Notes under the pieces: model-generated
Database searches by the model: none
The model's input: the letters and a program-made list of their open reading frames with translations, nothing else
What the model was told of the DNA's origin: nothing
In this document: in pieces, positions 1 through 4,969 of the stretch
Layout of the letters: every line of letters starts with the position of its first letter
Numbering within the stretch: the first letter of the stretch is position 1
Program-made: the position numbers and the translations under genes
From: Anaerolineae bacterium
GTDB taxonomy: Bacteria; Chloroflexota; Anaerolineae; B4-G1
Assembly (NCBI GenBank): GCA_030612585.1
Contig: JAUWNP010000244.1
Coordinates: forward strand, 1-6,068
Direction: 5' to 3'
DNA: 6,068 nt

Positions 1-2
1 AC

Positions 3-575
3 TGGGCCACGCGCAACGACAAGGCACGGGTCGAAGCCTGCCAGCAAGCCCAACAGTGGATCGAGAGCCTGATCGCGCACATCATGGAAGGACGCACCAG
101 CAGGCCCACCCGCCTGCCGGTTTTCCCCATCTGGCGGCTGGATGGCGCGAGGGCTCCCTTTGTGGAGAATGTCAACCTGCAAGGGTACTTCATGGTGGAC
201 CGTGTCCTGATCAACGGGGCTGCTTACCGGCTTCATCTGCTCTCCGGTCAGCCTACCGACCTTCCGGCGGTCGGCGCCGGCAAGGCGAACTACTTCACCT
301 TGCCCGTACCGGAGGATGGGTGGGCGGTTCCGGAGGCCCGGATTGGAGATTACGTACTCATTCGCCAGCAATGGTGGATAGATGAGGAAAAAGCGGGGGT
401 CGTGTGGGAGCCGGGTAGTGGATGGGTGGCGGTTGACTTCAAACGCGGGCACGATGGCAAGATCAGGTTCTACCGCCGCCCGGCGAAAGTCATTGGCGGC
501 GCTCTGCCCCTGCCAGGCGACCCGGCCAGCAAGACGAAGGGTTACGTCATCGCGCTGCTCAAGCCAGAAGGATAG
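3..575 (+). CDS. Partial protein with a LexA/S24 peptidase-like C-terminal domain (catalytic residues apparently lost)
   Basis: The reading frame is open from the left edge to TAG at 573-575, so the 5' end lies outside the window; an internal ATG at 84 is possible but less likely because coding-like sequence continues upstream. I do not recognise the full protein. The C-terminal ~120 residues fit the LexA/UmuD/S24 fold: 'NYFTLPVPEDGW' (codons 288-323), then 'ARIGDYVLI', then 'KIRFYRR' and a terminal 'GYVIALL' strand. Spacing from 'EDGW' to 'IGD' equals that from the MSM motif to DGD in E. coli LexA. At the nucleophile position there is Gly (318-320), not Ser; at the general-base position there is Arg (465-467), not Lys. 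If the alignment holds, the domain is not an active autoprotease and may bind or dimerise. The N-terminal remnant 'KARVEACQQAQQWIESL' is helical and could end a TPR-like region. The next gene starts 28 bases downstream on the same strand. The S24 assignment is by eye and is moderate. Confidence 0.55.
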   Translation, partial: WATRNDKARVEACQQAQQWIESLIAHIMEGRTSRPTRLPVFPIWRLDGARAPFVENVNLQGYFMVDRVLINGAAYRLHLLSGQPTDLPAVGAGKANYFTLPVPEDGWAVPEARIGDYVLIRQQWWIDEEKAGVVWEPGSGWVAVDFKRGHDGKIRFYRRPAKVIGGALPLPGDPASKTKGYVIALLKPEG

Positions 576-590
576 GGATTATAACACTCT

Positions 591-594
591 GGAG
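591..594 (+). promoter_or_regulatory. Ribosome binding site deciding the ATG at 604
   Basis: GGAG lies 9 bases before ATG at 604. The frame is open further upstream (an ATG at 382), but that longer version overlaps the preceding gene in another frame and adds an Arg/Ser-rich tract unlike the family, so 604 is preferred. Confidence 0.6.
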
Positions 595-603
595 AATGAT
601 AAC

Positions 604-1266
604 ATGTCACGAGACGTCATTGCCCTACTCATTTCTTTCGCCTACGTCTTCGCCGCAATCGGCATCGCCGAGGCACTCCGCAAGTGGCGCGGCTACTCGG
701 TCGAGTTCACGCGTAAGTTCATCCACATCGCGGTCGGTATGTGGTCCTACGGGAGTGTGCTGCTGTTCGAGAGCCGCACCTTCGCGATCATCCCCCCGGC
801 AGCCTTCATTGCCATCAACGCCCTCTCCTACTGGCAGGGGACGTTCAAGGCGATGGAGACCGGGGAGAAGGGGCAGTTGGGCACGATCTACTTCCCCATC
901 TCGTTCGTCGCGCTCATCTGGCTGCTGTGGGACCAGCCGCATCTGCTGGTGGCGAGCCTGATGCCGATGACCTGGGGGGACGCGCTGGCTGCCGTGGTGG
1001 GTCAGCGTTTCGGGAAGCGACGCTACACCGTCGCCGGGAGCACCCGCTCGCTGGAAGGATCGGCGGTGATGTTCCTCGCCAGTTGGGTGGCGACGCTCGT
1101 GCCGCTTCTGCTGCTGGCCCCGGTGCCCCTGAACCCGGCCGCCGCAGCGAGCGCGGCAGCCGTGACCGCACTTGGCGCGACGGTAATCGAGGCGGCCTCA
1201 CCCTGGGGCATTGATAACCTCACCGTGCCCGCAGTCTCGGCGCTGCTTCTAACGTTGACGTTGTAG
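604..1266 (+). CDS. Phytol kinase / dolichol kinase family membrane protein
   Basis: This 220-residue polytopic membrane protein belongs to the phytol kinase (VTE5) / dolichol kinase (SEC59) / phosphatidate cytidylyltransferase-like superfamily, which uses CTP to phosphorylate isoprenoid alcohols at the membrane. Visible family signatures are the 'RKFIH' motif (residues 37-41) after the first helix, 'TWGDALAAVVGQRFGK' (123-138), 'STRSLEGS' (146-153), and the terminal 'IEAASPWGIDNLTVP' (195-209). About six or seven hydrophobic segments are spread from residue 5 to the C-terminus. The length matches bacterial phytol kinase-like members. The likely role is salvage or synthesis of polyprenyl phosphates for quinones, carotenoid/chlorophyll side chains or glycan carriers; the substrate cannot be read from sequence. 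The gene follows the S24-like gene closely on the same strand and converges with the gene at 2111-1335. Family confidence is good, substrate confidence low. Confidence 0.8.
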   Translation: MSRDVIALLISFAYVFAAIGIAEALRKWRGYSVEFTRKFIHIAVGMWSYGSVLLFESRTFAIIPPAAFIAINALSYWQGTFKAMETGEKGQLGTIYFPISFVALIWLLWDQPHLLVASLMPMTWGDALAAVVGQRFGKRRYTVAGSTRSLEGSAVMFLASWVATLVPLLLLAPVPLNPAAAASAAAVTALGATVIEAASPWGIDNLTVPAVSALLLTLTL

Positions 1267-1272
1267 GTGAGC

Positions 1273-1352
1273 AAATGAGTAAGTGAGTAAATGAGGAAAA
1301 GGTAAATGAGGGGCCCCATCTATCCATTCCTCATCTACTCACTTACTTCCTC
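1273..1352. repeat. Inverted octamer arrays at a convergent gene junction (possible bidirectional terminator)
   Basis: Units AAATGAGT, AAGTGAGT and AAATGAGG run head to tail at 1273-1296. The opposite orientation is seen at 1329-1352 as CCTCATCT, ACTCACTT and ACTTCCTC. The arms 1278-1296 and 1329-1347 pair at 18 of 19 positions around a 32-base loop that contains the palindrome GGGGCCCC (1310-1317). The right array overlaps the last codons and stop of the minus-strand gene ending at 1335. No T-tract follows, so a terminator role is possible but unproven. Confidence 0.6.
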
Positions 1353-2111
1353 CGTGATCACGAACTGGGCGATGCCCTGCAGCCGGACCTCAATGAAAAC
1401 GTGCATTTCGTAGGCGCCCGGCTCATACCCTTCAGGCGGCTTGTAGTAGAAATACGTCTGACCCTGCTCCCCCCATTCCCATAGTTGCGTAGTCCCGTCC
1501 AGGAATTCCCCCTCGCGGTAGATGGCAAGAGTCCAGGCGACGCCGTCGGCCATACCCTCGTAGGAGACGAACAGGTAGACGCGGTGGTCGCCTGGTGGGA
1601 ACTCGGTGCCCATGTCCACGGGCTGATCACTGGCGTCCAGGGCGGCGGCCAGGGTGATGAAGGTGATGAGCGCATCCTCTCTGGCCGGCACGGCCGAGGG
1701 GAGCGGCGTCAGTGCCACGTCAGGCGGGGGCACGGCCGGCGTGAGCGTGGGGATCAGGGGCGGGGTCGCCGTGGGGCGGCGAGTGGGCGTGACGGTCGCC
1801 GTGCGGGTGGGGCGCGGGGTGGAAGTGAGTGTAGGCGTGCCCGTCGGCGTCGCGGTTGGGGCAGGGGTTGGGGTAGATAGGATGGACGCCAGGCGCGGGG
1901 GCACGACCAACAGCGCGACGGCCAACGCCTGCAATACCAGCATTGCCAGCATCCAGCGCGTGGCCCGCCTGAGGGCATCCCGGCGCATGATGTAGTACGG
2001 GGCGCGGCGTGCTTTGATGAGTTGAGAGACGACCAGTCCAGCCGGAATGGCGGAAGCGATCAATAGCGCGTAGACGACCCAGCGCAACCGGTCCAGAGTC
2101 AGGGTGGTCAA
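1335..2111 (-). CDS. Membrane-anchored protein with Thr/Pro-rich linker and C-terminal extracytoplasmic domain, function unknown
   Basis: This is a 258-residue protein of unknown function. The start is TTG at 2111: a stop codon lies three codons upstream in frame and a good AAAGG site sits 9 bases before the TTG. Two hydrophobic helices (about residues 11-32 and 53-72) are separated by a basic loop rich in Arg. A low-complexity linker (about 79-142) built from TPT/TPTP-like units follows; such linkers are common in Chloroflexota surface proteins. The C-terminal domain (about 145-258) is acidic and aromatic, with beta-type segments 'HRVYLFVSYEGM', 'VAWTLAIYREGEFL', 'TYFYYKPPEGYEPGAYEMHV' and 'AQFVITEEV', suggesting a small beta-sandwich outside the membrane. 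The pattern resembles domains that describe 'effort and extent of motion' in nothing I can name, so no function is given. It converges with the polyprenol-kinase gene and lies downstream of the repeat-rich gap at 2112-2484. Confidence 0.75.
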   Translation of the reverse strand: MTTLTLDRLRWVVYALLIASAIPAGLVVSQLIKARRAPYYIMRRDALRRATRWMLAMLVLQALAVALLVVPPRLASILSTPTPAPTATPTGTPTLTSTPRPTRTATVTPTRRPTATPPLIPTLTPAVPPPDVALTPLPSAVPAREDALITFITLAAALDASDQPVDMGTEFPPGDHRVYLFVSYEGMADGVAWTLAIYREGEFLDGTTQLWEWGEQGQTYFYYKPPEGYEPGAYEMHVFIEVRLQGIAQFVITEEVSE

Positions 2112-2130
2112 GCCAACTTACCTTTCGGTG
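2112..2130 (-). promoter_or_regulatory. Ribosome binding site supporting the TTG start at 2111
   Basis: Read on the minus strand, AAAGG (about 2121-2125) precedes TTG at 2111 by 9 bases. An in-frame TAA overlaps the same site, so no earlier start exists; this supports the unusual TTG start. Confidence 0.55.
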
Positions 2131-2131
2131 C

Positions 2132-2208
2132 ATTGGTATATTGGTACATTGGTACATTCGTAACAGAGACCAACTACCCGTCTACCAATTTTCTAGTCTA
2201 CCGACCTG
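2132..2208. repeat. Octamer array ATTGGTAC followed by inverted ACCAATT-type units
   Basis: Four consecutive 8-base units lie at 2132-2163 (ATTGGTAT, ATTGGTAC twice, then ATTCGTAA). They are followed by degenerate units in the opposite orientation: ACCAACTA at 2169, ACCAATTT at 2184, TCTACCGA near 2198. The repeat unit is the reverse complement of the array at 2429-2484. Confidence 0.7.
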
Positions 2209-2213
2209 CTAGA

Positions 2214-2242
2214 ACTATACCACAACTTCCCAATTTCAACAA
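2214..2242 (-). promoter_or_regulatory. Candidate sigma-70-type promoter for the gene starting at 2111
   Basis: On the minus strand, TATAGT (2219-2214) matches the -10 consensus at 5 of 6 positions, with TTGTTG (2242-2237) 17 bases upstream matching the -35 box at only 3 of 6. The gap is locally AT-rich and the site lies ~100 bases before the TTG start. Weak evidence. Confidence 0.25.
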
Positions 2243-2274
2243 CGGATTGTTATTACTCAACCTACCCGTGATGC

Positions 2275-2372
2275 GTCATTCCGAGGAGCGTAGCGACGAG
2301 GAATCTCGTTGTTGAGGTGTCGAATCATCACCAACGCGAGATTCTTCGCTCCCTTCGGTCGCTCAGAATGAC
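2275..2372. repeat. Imperfect palindromic (REP/MITE-like) intergenic element
   Basis: The left arm 2275-2311 begins GTCATTCCGAGGAGCG and ends GAATCTCGTTG. The right arm 2332-2372 begins CAACGCGAGATTCTTCGC and ends CTCAGAATGAC. The arms are imperfect reverse complements around a ~20-base spacer. GTCATTC...GAGC...GAATCTC sequences of this kind are widespread as dispersed palindromes in bacterial genomes. No transposase is present, so it is either a non-autonomous element or a structural repeat. It sits ~110 bases downstream of uvrC and could form a long hairpin in read-through RNA. Confidence 0.7.
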
Positions 2373-2428
2373 GATGCCTGGGTGGTTACAACGGATTTCA
2401 ATGAGCATAGTAAATTGGGAAACTGATC

Positions 2429-2484
2429 ACCAATCTACCAATCTACCAATCTACCAATTTACCAATTTACCAATTTACCAACAT
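2429..2484. repeat. Seven-unit tandem octamer array (ACCAATCT/ACCAATTT) abutting the uvrC stop
   Basis: Units ACCAATCT (2429, 2437, 2445), ACCAATTT (2453, 2461, 2469) and a degenerate ACCAACAT (2477-2484) form an uninterrupted period-8 array. It ends at base 2484, directly next to the uvrC stop codon (complement of 2485-2487). Two sub-families of three units each indicate block duplication by slippage. The rest of the 2112-2484 gap (2373-2428) shows nothing recognisable. Confidence 0.85.
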
Positions 2485-4380
2485 CTACAGATGCTCCTTG
2501 ACAGCCTGGGCGACGGTGCGAGGGATGCCAGGGACGGCAGCCAGTTGTTCGACGCTGGCGACGCGGATGGCGCCGAGGGAGCCGAAAGCCTTGAGGAGCG
2601 CCTTGCGCCGCGCCGGCCCCACGCCGGGGATGCTGTCCAGTTGCGATGCGACCCCCGCCTTGCGCCGGCGCGCGCGATGGTGCGTGATAGCGAAGCGGTG
2701 CGCCTCGTCCCGCACGCGCTGCACGAGGAAGAGCCCCTGGGAGCGGCGGGGCAGCAGGACGGGCCTGGGTTGCCCCGGCAGGAAAATCTCCTCGCGCTGC
2801 TTGGCCAGGCCCGCCACCGGCACCCTGGCGAGCAGATCAAACTCCTTCAGTACCTCGACCGCCACGCTCAACTGTCCCTTTCCACCATCCACGATGAGCA
2901 GATCGGGCAACTTGGCCCAGCCTTTGATACCCGCCTTGCTCCCACCTCCAGGGGGGAGGGACTCGGTTCCCCCTTCAGATGAGGCCGACGTGGCCATCTG
3001 CCAGCGACGGAAGCGGCGCTGCAGAACCTCGCGCATACTGGCGTAGTCGTCCTGGCCCTGCACACTGCGCACGACGAAGCGACGGTATGCGGACTTGCGC
3101 GGCACGCCGTGGATGAAGACGACCATACTCCCGACGATCTCCGTCCCCTGCGTCGTAGAGATATCGTAACATTCGATGCGGGCCGGGGGCGTGGGGAGGT
3201 ATAGCGCTTCCTGGACTTCGGTTAGCGCCTGTTCGTGCTTGTGGGCGTCGGCCTGCCACTGGGCGCGCAGGGCGGCCAGCGTCTCGGCGGCGTTCTCGGC
3301 TGCCAGCGCCACCAACTCCCGCTTATGGCCCCGGCGGGGCACGCGCAGCGTCACCTTGGCCCCCCGCTTGCCCTTCAGCCACTGCTCGATGACCAGCGCC
3401 TCCTCGATCTGCTCCGGCAACAACACCTCTGGCGGGACGTAGGCGGCCTCCTCGTAGAACTGCTTGAGGAAGGCGGCCATCACCTCCCGCTCGTCCTCGT
3501 CCTGAGCCCCTTCCAGCACGAAGTACTCCCGTCCCAGCAGTTTGCCCCCCCGGATGAAGAATACCTGCACACAGGCGTCTCCCTCTTCGCGGGCGAAGGC
3601 GATCACGTCCTGGTCGGCCCCGGCCGACGAGACAATCTTCTGTCGTTCGACGATGTGCAGCACGGCCTGGAGTTGGTCGCGCAGGGACGCTGCCTGCTCG
3701 AAGTCCCATTCATGGGCGGCGGCCCCCATCCGCGCCTCCAGGTCGGCGATCACTTCCTCGCTGCGACCTTCGAGGAAGCGGGCCAGCCCGCGGATCATCG
3801 CGCGGTACTCCTCTTGTGTCACCGCGCCGATGCAGGGCCCTAGGCAGAGTTTGATGTCGTAGTACAGACAGGGGCGCCTATCGCGGCCTGTGATCTCCCG
3901 ATTGCAGGTCAGGTGCGGGAATGACTTGCGCAGCATGTCGAGCGTCCGGTGGACAGCCGAGGCAGATGTGAACGGGCCGAAGTAGTGGCCGCCGTCCTGC
4001 TCCATGCGACGGGTGATGAGCACCTTGGGGAATGGATCGGCCCAGGTGATCTTGATGTAGGGATAGCGCTTGTCGTCCTTGAGGCGCACGTTGTAGCGGG
4101 GGCGATGTTGCTTGATCAGGTTCGCCTCCAGGATCAGCGCCTCCAGTTCCGAATCGGTGACGATGAAGTCCAGGTCGGCAATCTCGGACACAATCGCGCG
4201 CACCTTGGGGTTCTCCCAGGCCGAGGTGTGGAAGTAGGAGCGCACGCGGGCGCGCAGGTCAACTGCCTTGCCCACGTAGATGACCGTGCCGGTCACGTCG
4301 TGCATCAGATAGACACCCGGCTTGCGGGGCATAGTCTCGATTTGAGTCCGAATGTGATCTGGAAAATCCATCACTCTCAC
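2485..4380 (-). CDS. uvrC: Excinuclease ABC subunit C
   Basis: UvrC makes the 3' and 5' incisions around bulky DNA lesions after loading by UvrA/UvrB in nucleotide excision repair. The 631-residue frame has the full domain order. The GIY-YIG nuclease (about 18-100) has Tyr24, Tyr35, Lys38, Arg45 and Glu85. A Cys cluster C159, C171, C179, C183 matches the reported Fe-S site. The UVR motif spans about 208-246. The RNase H-like nuclease has Asp406 ('CYDIS'), Asp498 ('LLIVDGG') and His561 ('DEAHRF'). Two helix-hairpin-helix motifs end the protein (about 580-631: 'IPGVGPARRKALL', 'VPGIPRTVAQAV'). The start given is GTG at 4380, whose GTGA overlaps the TGA of the HIT gene; ATG at 4371 is a close alternative giving 628 residues. 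Residues about 462-488, Gly/Ser/Pro-rich, are an insertion relative to Thermotoga UvrC, between 'RRFRRW' and 'LPDLLIVDGG'. Identity is certain; only the exact start is open. Confidence 0.97.
   Translation of the reverse strand: MRVMDFPDHIRTQIETMPRKPGVYLMHDVTGTVIYVGKAVDLRARVRSYFHTSAWENPKVRAIVSEIADLDFIVTDSELEALILEANLIKQHRPRYNVRLKDDKRYPYIKITWADPFPKVLITRRMEQDGGHYFGPFTSASAVHRTLDMLRKSFPHLTCNREITGRDRRPCLYYDIKLCLGPCIGAVTQEEYRAMIRGLARFLEGRSEEVIADLEARMGAAAHEWDFEQAASLRDQLQAVLHIVERQKIVSSAGADQDVIAFAREEGDACVQVFFIRGGKLLGREYFVLEGAQDEDEREVMAAFLKQFYEEAAYVPPEVLLPEQIEEALVIEQWLKGKRGAKVTLRVPRRGHKRELVALAAENAAETLAALRAQWQADAHKHEQALTEVQEALYLPTPPARIECYDISTTQGTEIVGSMVVFIHGVPRKSAYRRFVVRSVQGQDDYASMREVLQRRFRRWQMATSASSEGGTESLPPGGGSKAGIKGWAKLPDLLIVDGGKGQLSVAVEVLKEFDLLARVPVAGLAKQREEIFLPGQPRPVLLPRRSQGLFLVQRVRDEAHRFAITHHRARRRKAGVASQLDSIPGVGPARRKALLKAFGSLGAIRVASVEQLAAVPGIPRTVAQAVKEHL
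2920..2995. repeat. In-frame repeat-like insertion inside uvrC
   Basis: On the plus strand, 2946-2975 reads CTCCAGGGGGGAGGGACTCG followed by a C-rich run. It closely resembles 5974-6000 at the right edge (CTCTGGGGGAGGGGAGTCCT...). It encodes the Gly/Pro/Ser-rich UvrC segment absent from the compact Thermotoga protein. The exact borders are uncertain. Confidence 0.5.
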
Positions 4381-4799
4381 AGTGTTCTGCGAATCTTACT
4401 AGCCATCCTGTCGAGTTCTGCTCTGCCGGGCTGGTTGCCGTATTCTGGCCCAAACCTTAAACCGAACCCATCGCCCGTGTAGCGTGGAAGTACATGCAAG
4501 TGGGTATGGAATACTTCTTGGCCTGCAGATACACCATCTGCTAAAAAGAAGTTGACGCCTTCACACTTGAGACCGCTATTTCTTATAGCCTTTGCGATAC
4601 GTTGGGCCGTCGTAAATATATGAGCGCCTGACTCTTCGTCAAGTTCCGCAAGACACGAGGCATGATAAGTGGGAACGATCAGCACGTGCCCTGGGTTAAC
4701 GGGCTGAATATCCATGAAGGCACAACACAGATCGTCCCTGAAGATGATACTCGATGGAAGACTCCCTGCCAAGATGTCACAGAATATGCAAGTGCTCAT
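4377..4799 (-). CDS. HIT (histidine triad) family nucleotide-binding hydrolase
   Basis: This complete 140-residue HIT protein belongs to a superfamily that hydrolyses or transfers nucleotides from phosphoramidates, Ap4A-type dinucleotides or adenylates. The triad is H98-T-H100-L-H102 within 'QEVFHTHLHVLPR'. The N-terminal 'CIFCDILAG' (C4, C7) with His46 is the usual zinc-binding set of HINT-like bacterial members. 'MDIQPVNPGHVLIVP' (29-43) is the nucleotide-binding strand region and 'GVNFFLADGVSAGQ' (81-94) precedes the triad. Start ATG at 4799 follows a very strong AAGGAGGAGG site. Its TGA overlaps the GTG of uvrC by 4 bases, so the two are likely co-translated; any link to DNA repair is inference. 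Base composition is unlike uvrC: 53 of 120 bases at 4501-4620 are G or C, against 118 of 180 in three sampled uvrC blocks. This suggests acquisition by transfer. The substrate is not predictable. Confidence 0.93.
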   Translation of the reverse strand: MSTCIFCDILAGSLPSSIIFRDDLCCAFMDIQPVNPGHVLIVPTYHASCLAELDEESGAHIFTTAQRIAKAIRNSGLKCEGVNFFLADGVSAGQEVFHTHLHVLPRYTGDGFGLRFGPEYGNQPGRAELDRMASKIRRTL

Positions 4800-4810
4800 T
4801 CCTCCTCCTT
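4800..4810 (-). promoter_or_regulatory. Strong Shine-Dalgarno for the HIT gene
   Basis: Minus strand AAGGAGGAGGA directly precedes the ATG at 4799, with 4 bases between AAGGAGG and the start. It is the strongest ribosome binding site in the window and fixes the HIT start. Confidence 0.8.
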
Positions 4811-4837
4811 GAGCCGCCTAACGCACCACTATCATCG

Positions 4838-4894
4838 TCACAGCGCAACCCGCATCTTCATCAGCAAAACGTAGTCAGAGATGGTGCGCTGTGA
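4838..4894. repeat. Inverted repeat in the HIT-uvrC leader
   Basis: TCACAGCGCA (4838-4847) is a perfect 10-base reverse complement of TGCGCTGTGA (4885-4894), with a 37-base loop. Sequence next to the right arm (GGTGCG, 4883-4888) can instead pair with CGCACCA (4822-4828), so two exclusive pairings are possible in the minus-strand RNA. Confidence 0.5.
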
Positions 4895-4899
4895 TCGCT

Positions 4900-4919
4900 C
4901 CGCCGACTTCCGTCGGCGG
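4900..4919 (-). terminator. GC-rich hairpin downstream of the glycosyltransferase gene; terminator or leader structure
   Basis: CCGCCGAC (4900-4907) and GTCGGCGG (4912-4919) form a perfect 8-base stem with a 4-base loop. It starts 41 bases after the stop of the gene ending at 4961. No T-tract follows on the minus strand, so intrinsic termination is uncertain; it could also be part of the HIT mRNA leader. Confidence 0.4.
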
Positions 4920-4940
4920 CTTCAGGTGAATACTACCTAC

Positions 4941-4969
4941 ATTGTAACGCAAGCGCCGATTCAGGGCAA
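4941..4969 (-). promoter_or_regulatory. Candidate promoter for the HIT-uvrC pair
   Basis: On the minus strand, TTGCCC (4969-4964) and TACAAT (4946-4941) are separated by exactly 17 bases, matching -35 at 4 of 6 and -10 at 5 of 6. The -35 box overlaps the end of the glycosyltransferase gene. Transcription would begin near 4933, giving a leader of about 130 bases that contains the hairpin and inverted repeats described above. Confidence 0.4.

Noticed and set aside
382..603. Extended N-terminus for the kinase-family gene from ATG 382
   Set aside because: The extension overlaps the preceding gene in another frame, is Arg/Ser-rich and non-membrane, and the GGAG site favours ATG 604.
1485..1995. 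Plus-strand open frames encoding Gly/Val/Arg-rich protein
   Set aside because: They are the antisense of the Thr/Pro linker of the 2111-1335 gene; the low-complexity composition is a by-product of that coding sequence.
2133..2315. 60-residue plus-strand open frame in the gap
   Set aside because: It runs through octamer repeats and the left arm of the palindrome, has no ribosome binding site and its protein looks like translated repeat.
2429..2484. CRISPR array
   Set aside because: Units are 8 bases with no spacers, so this is a simple tandem repeat.
2317..2982. 221-residue plus-strand open frame
   Set aside because: Most of it is antisense to uvrC, whose protein sequence is unmistakable; its first part translates the palindrome and octamers.
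3235..3843. 202-residue plus-strand open frame
   Set aside because: Antisense shadow of uvrC caused by high GC content.
4662..4874. 70-residue plus-strand open frame across the HIT start
   Set aside because: It is antisense to the HIT N-terminus and leader, with no ribosome binding site or recognisable motif.
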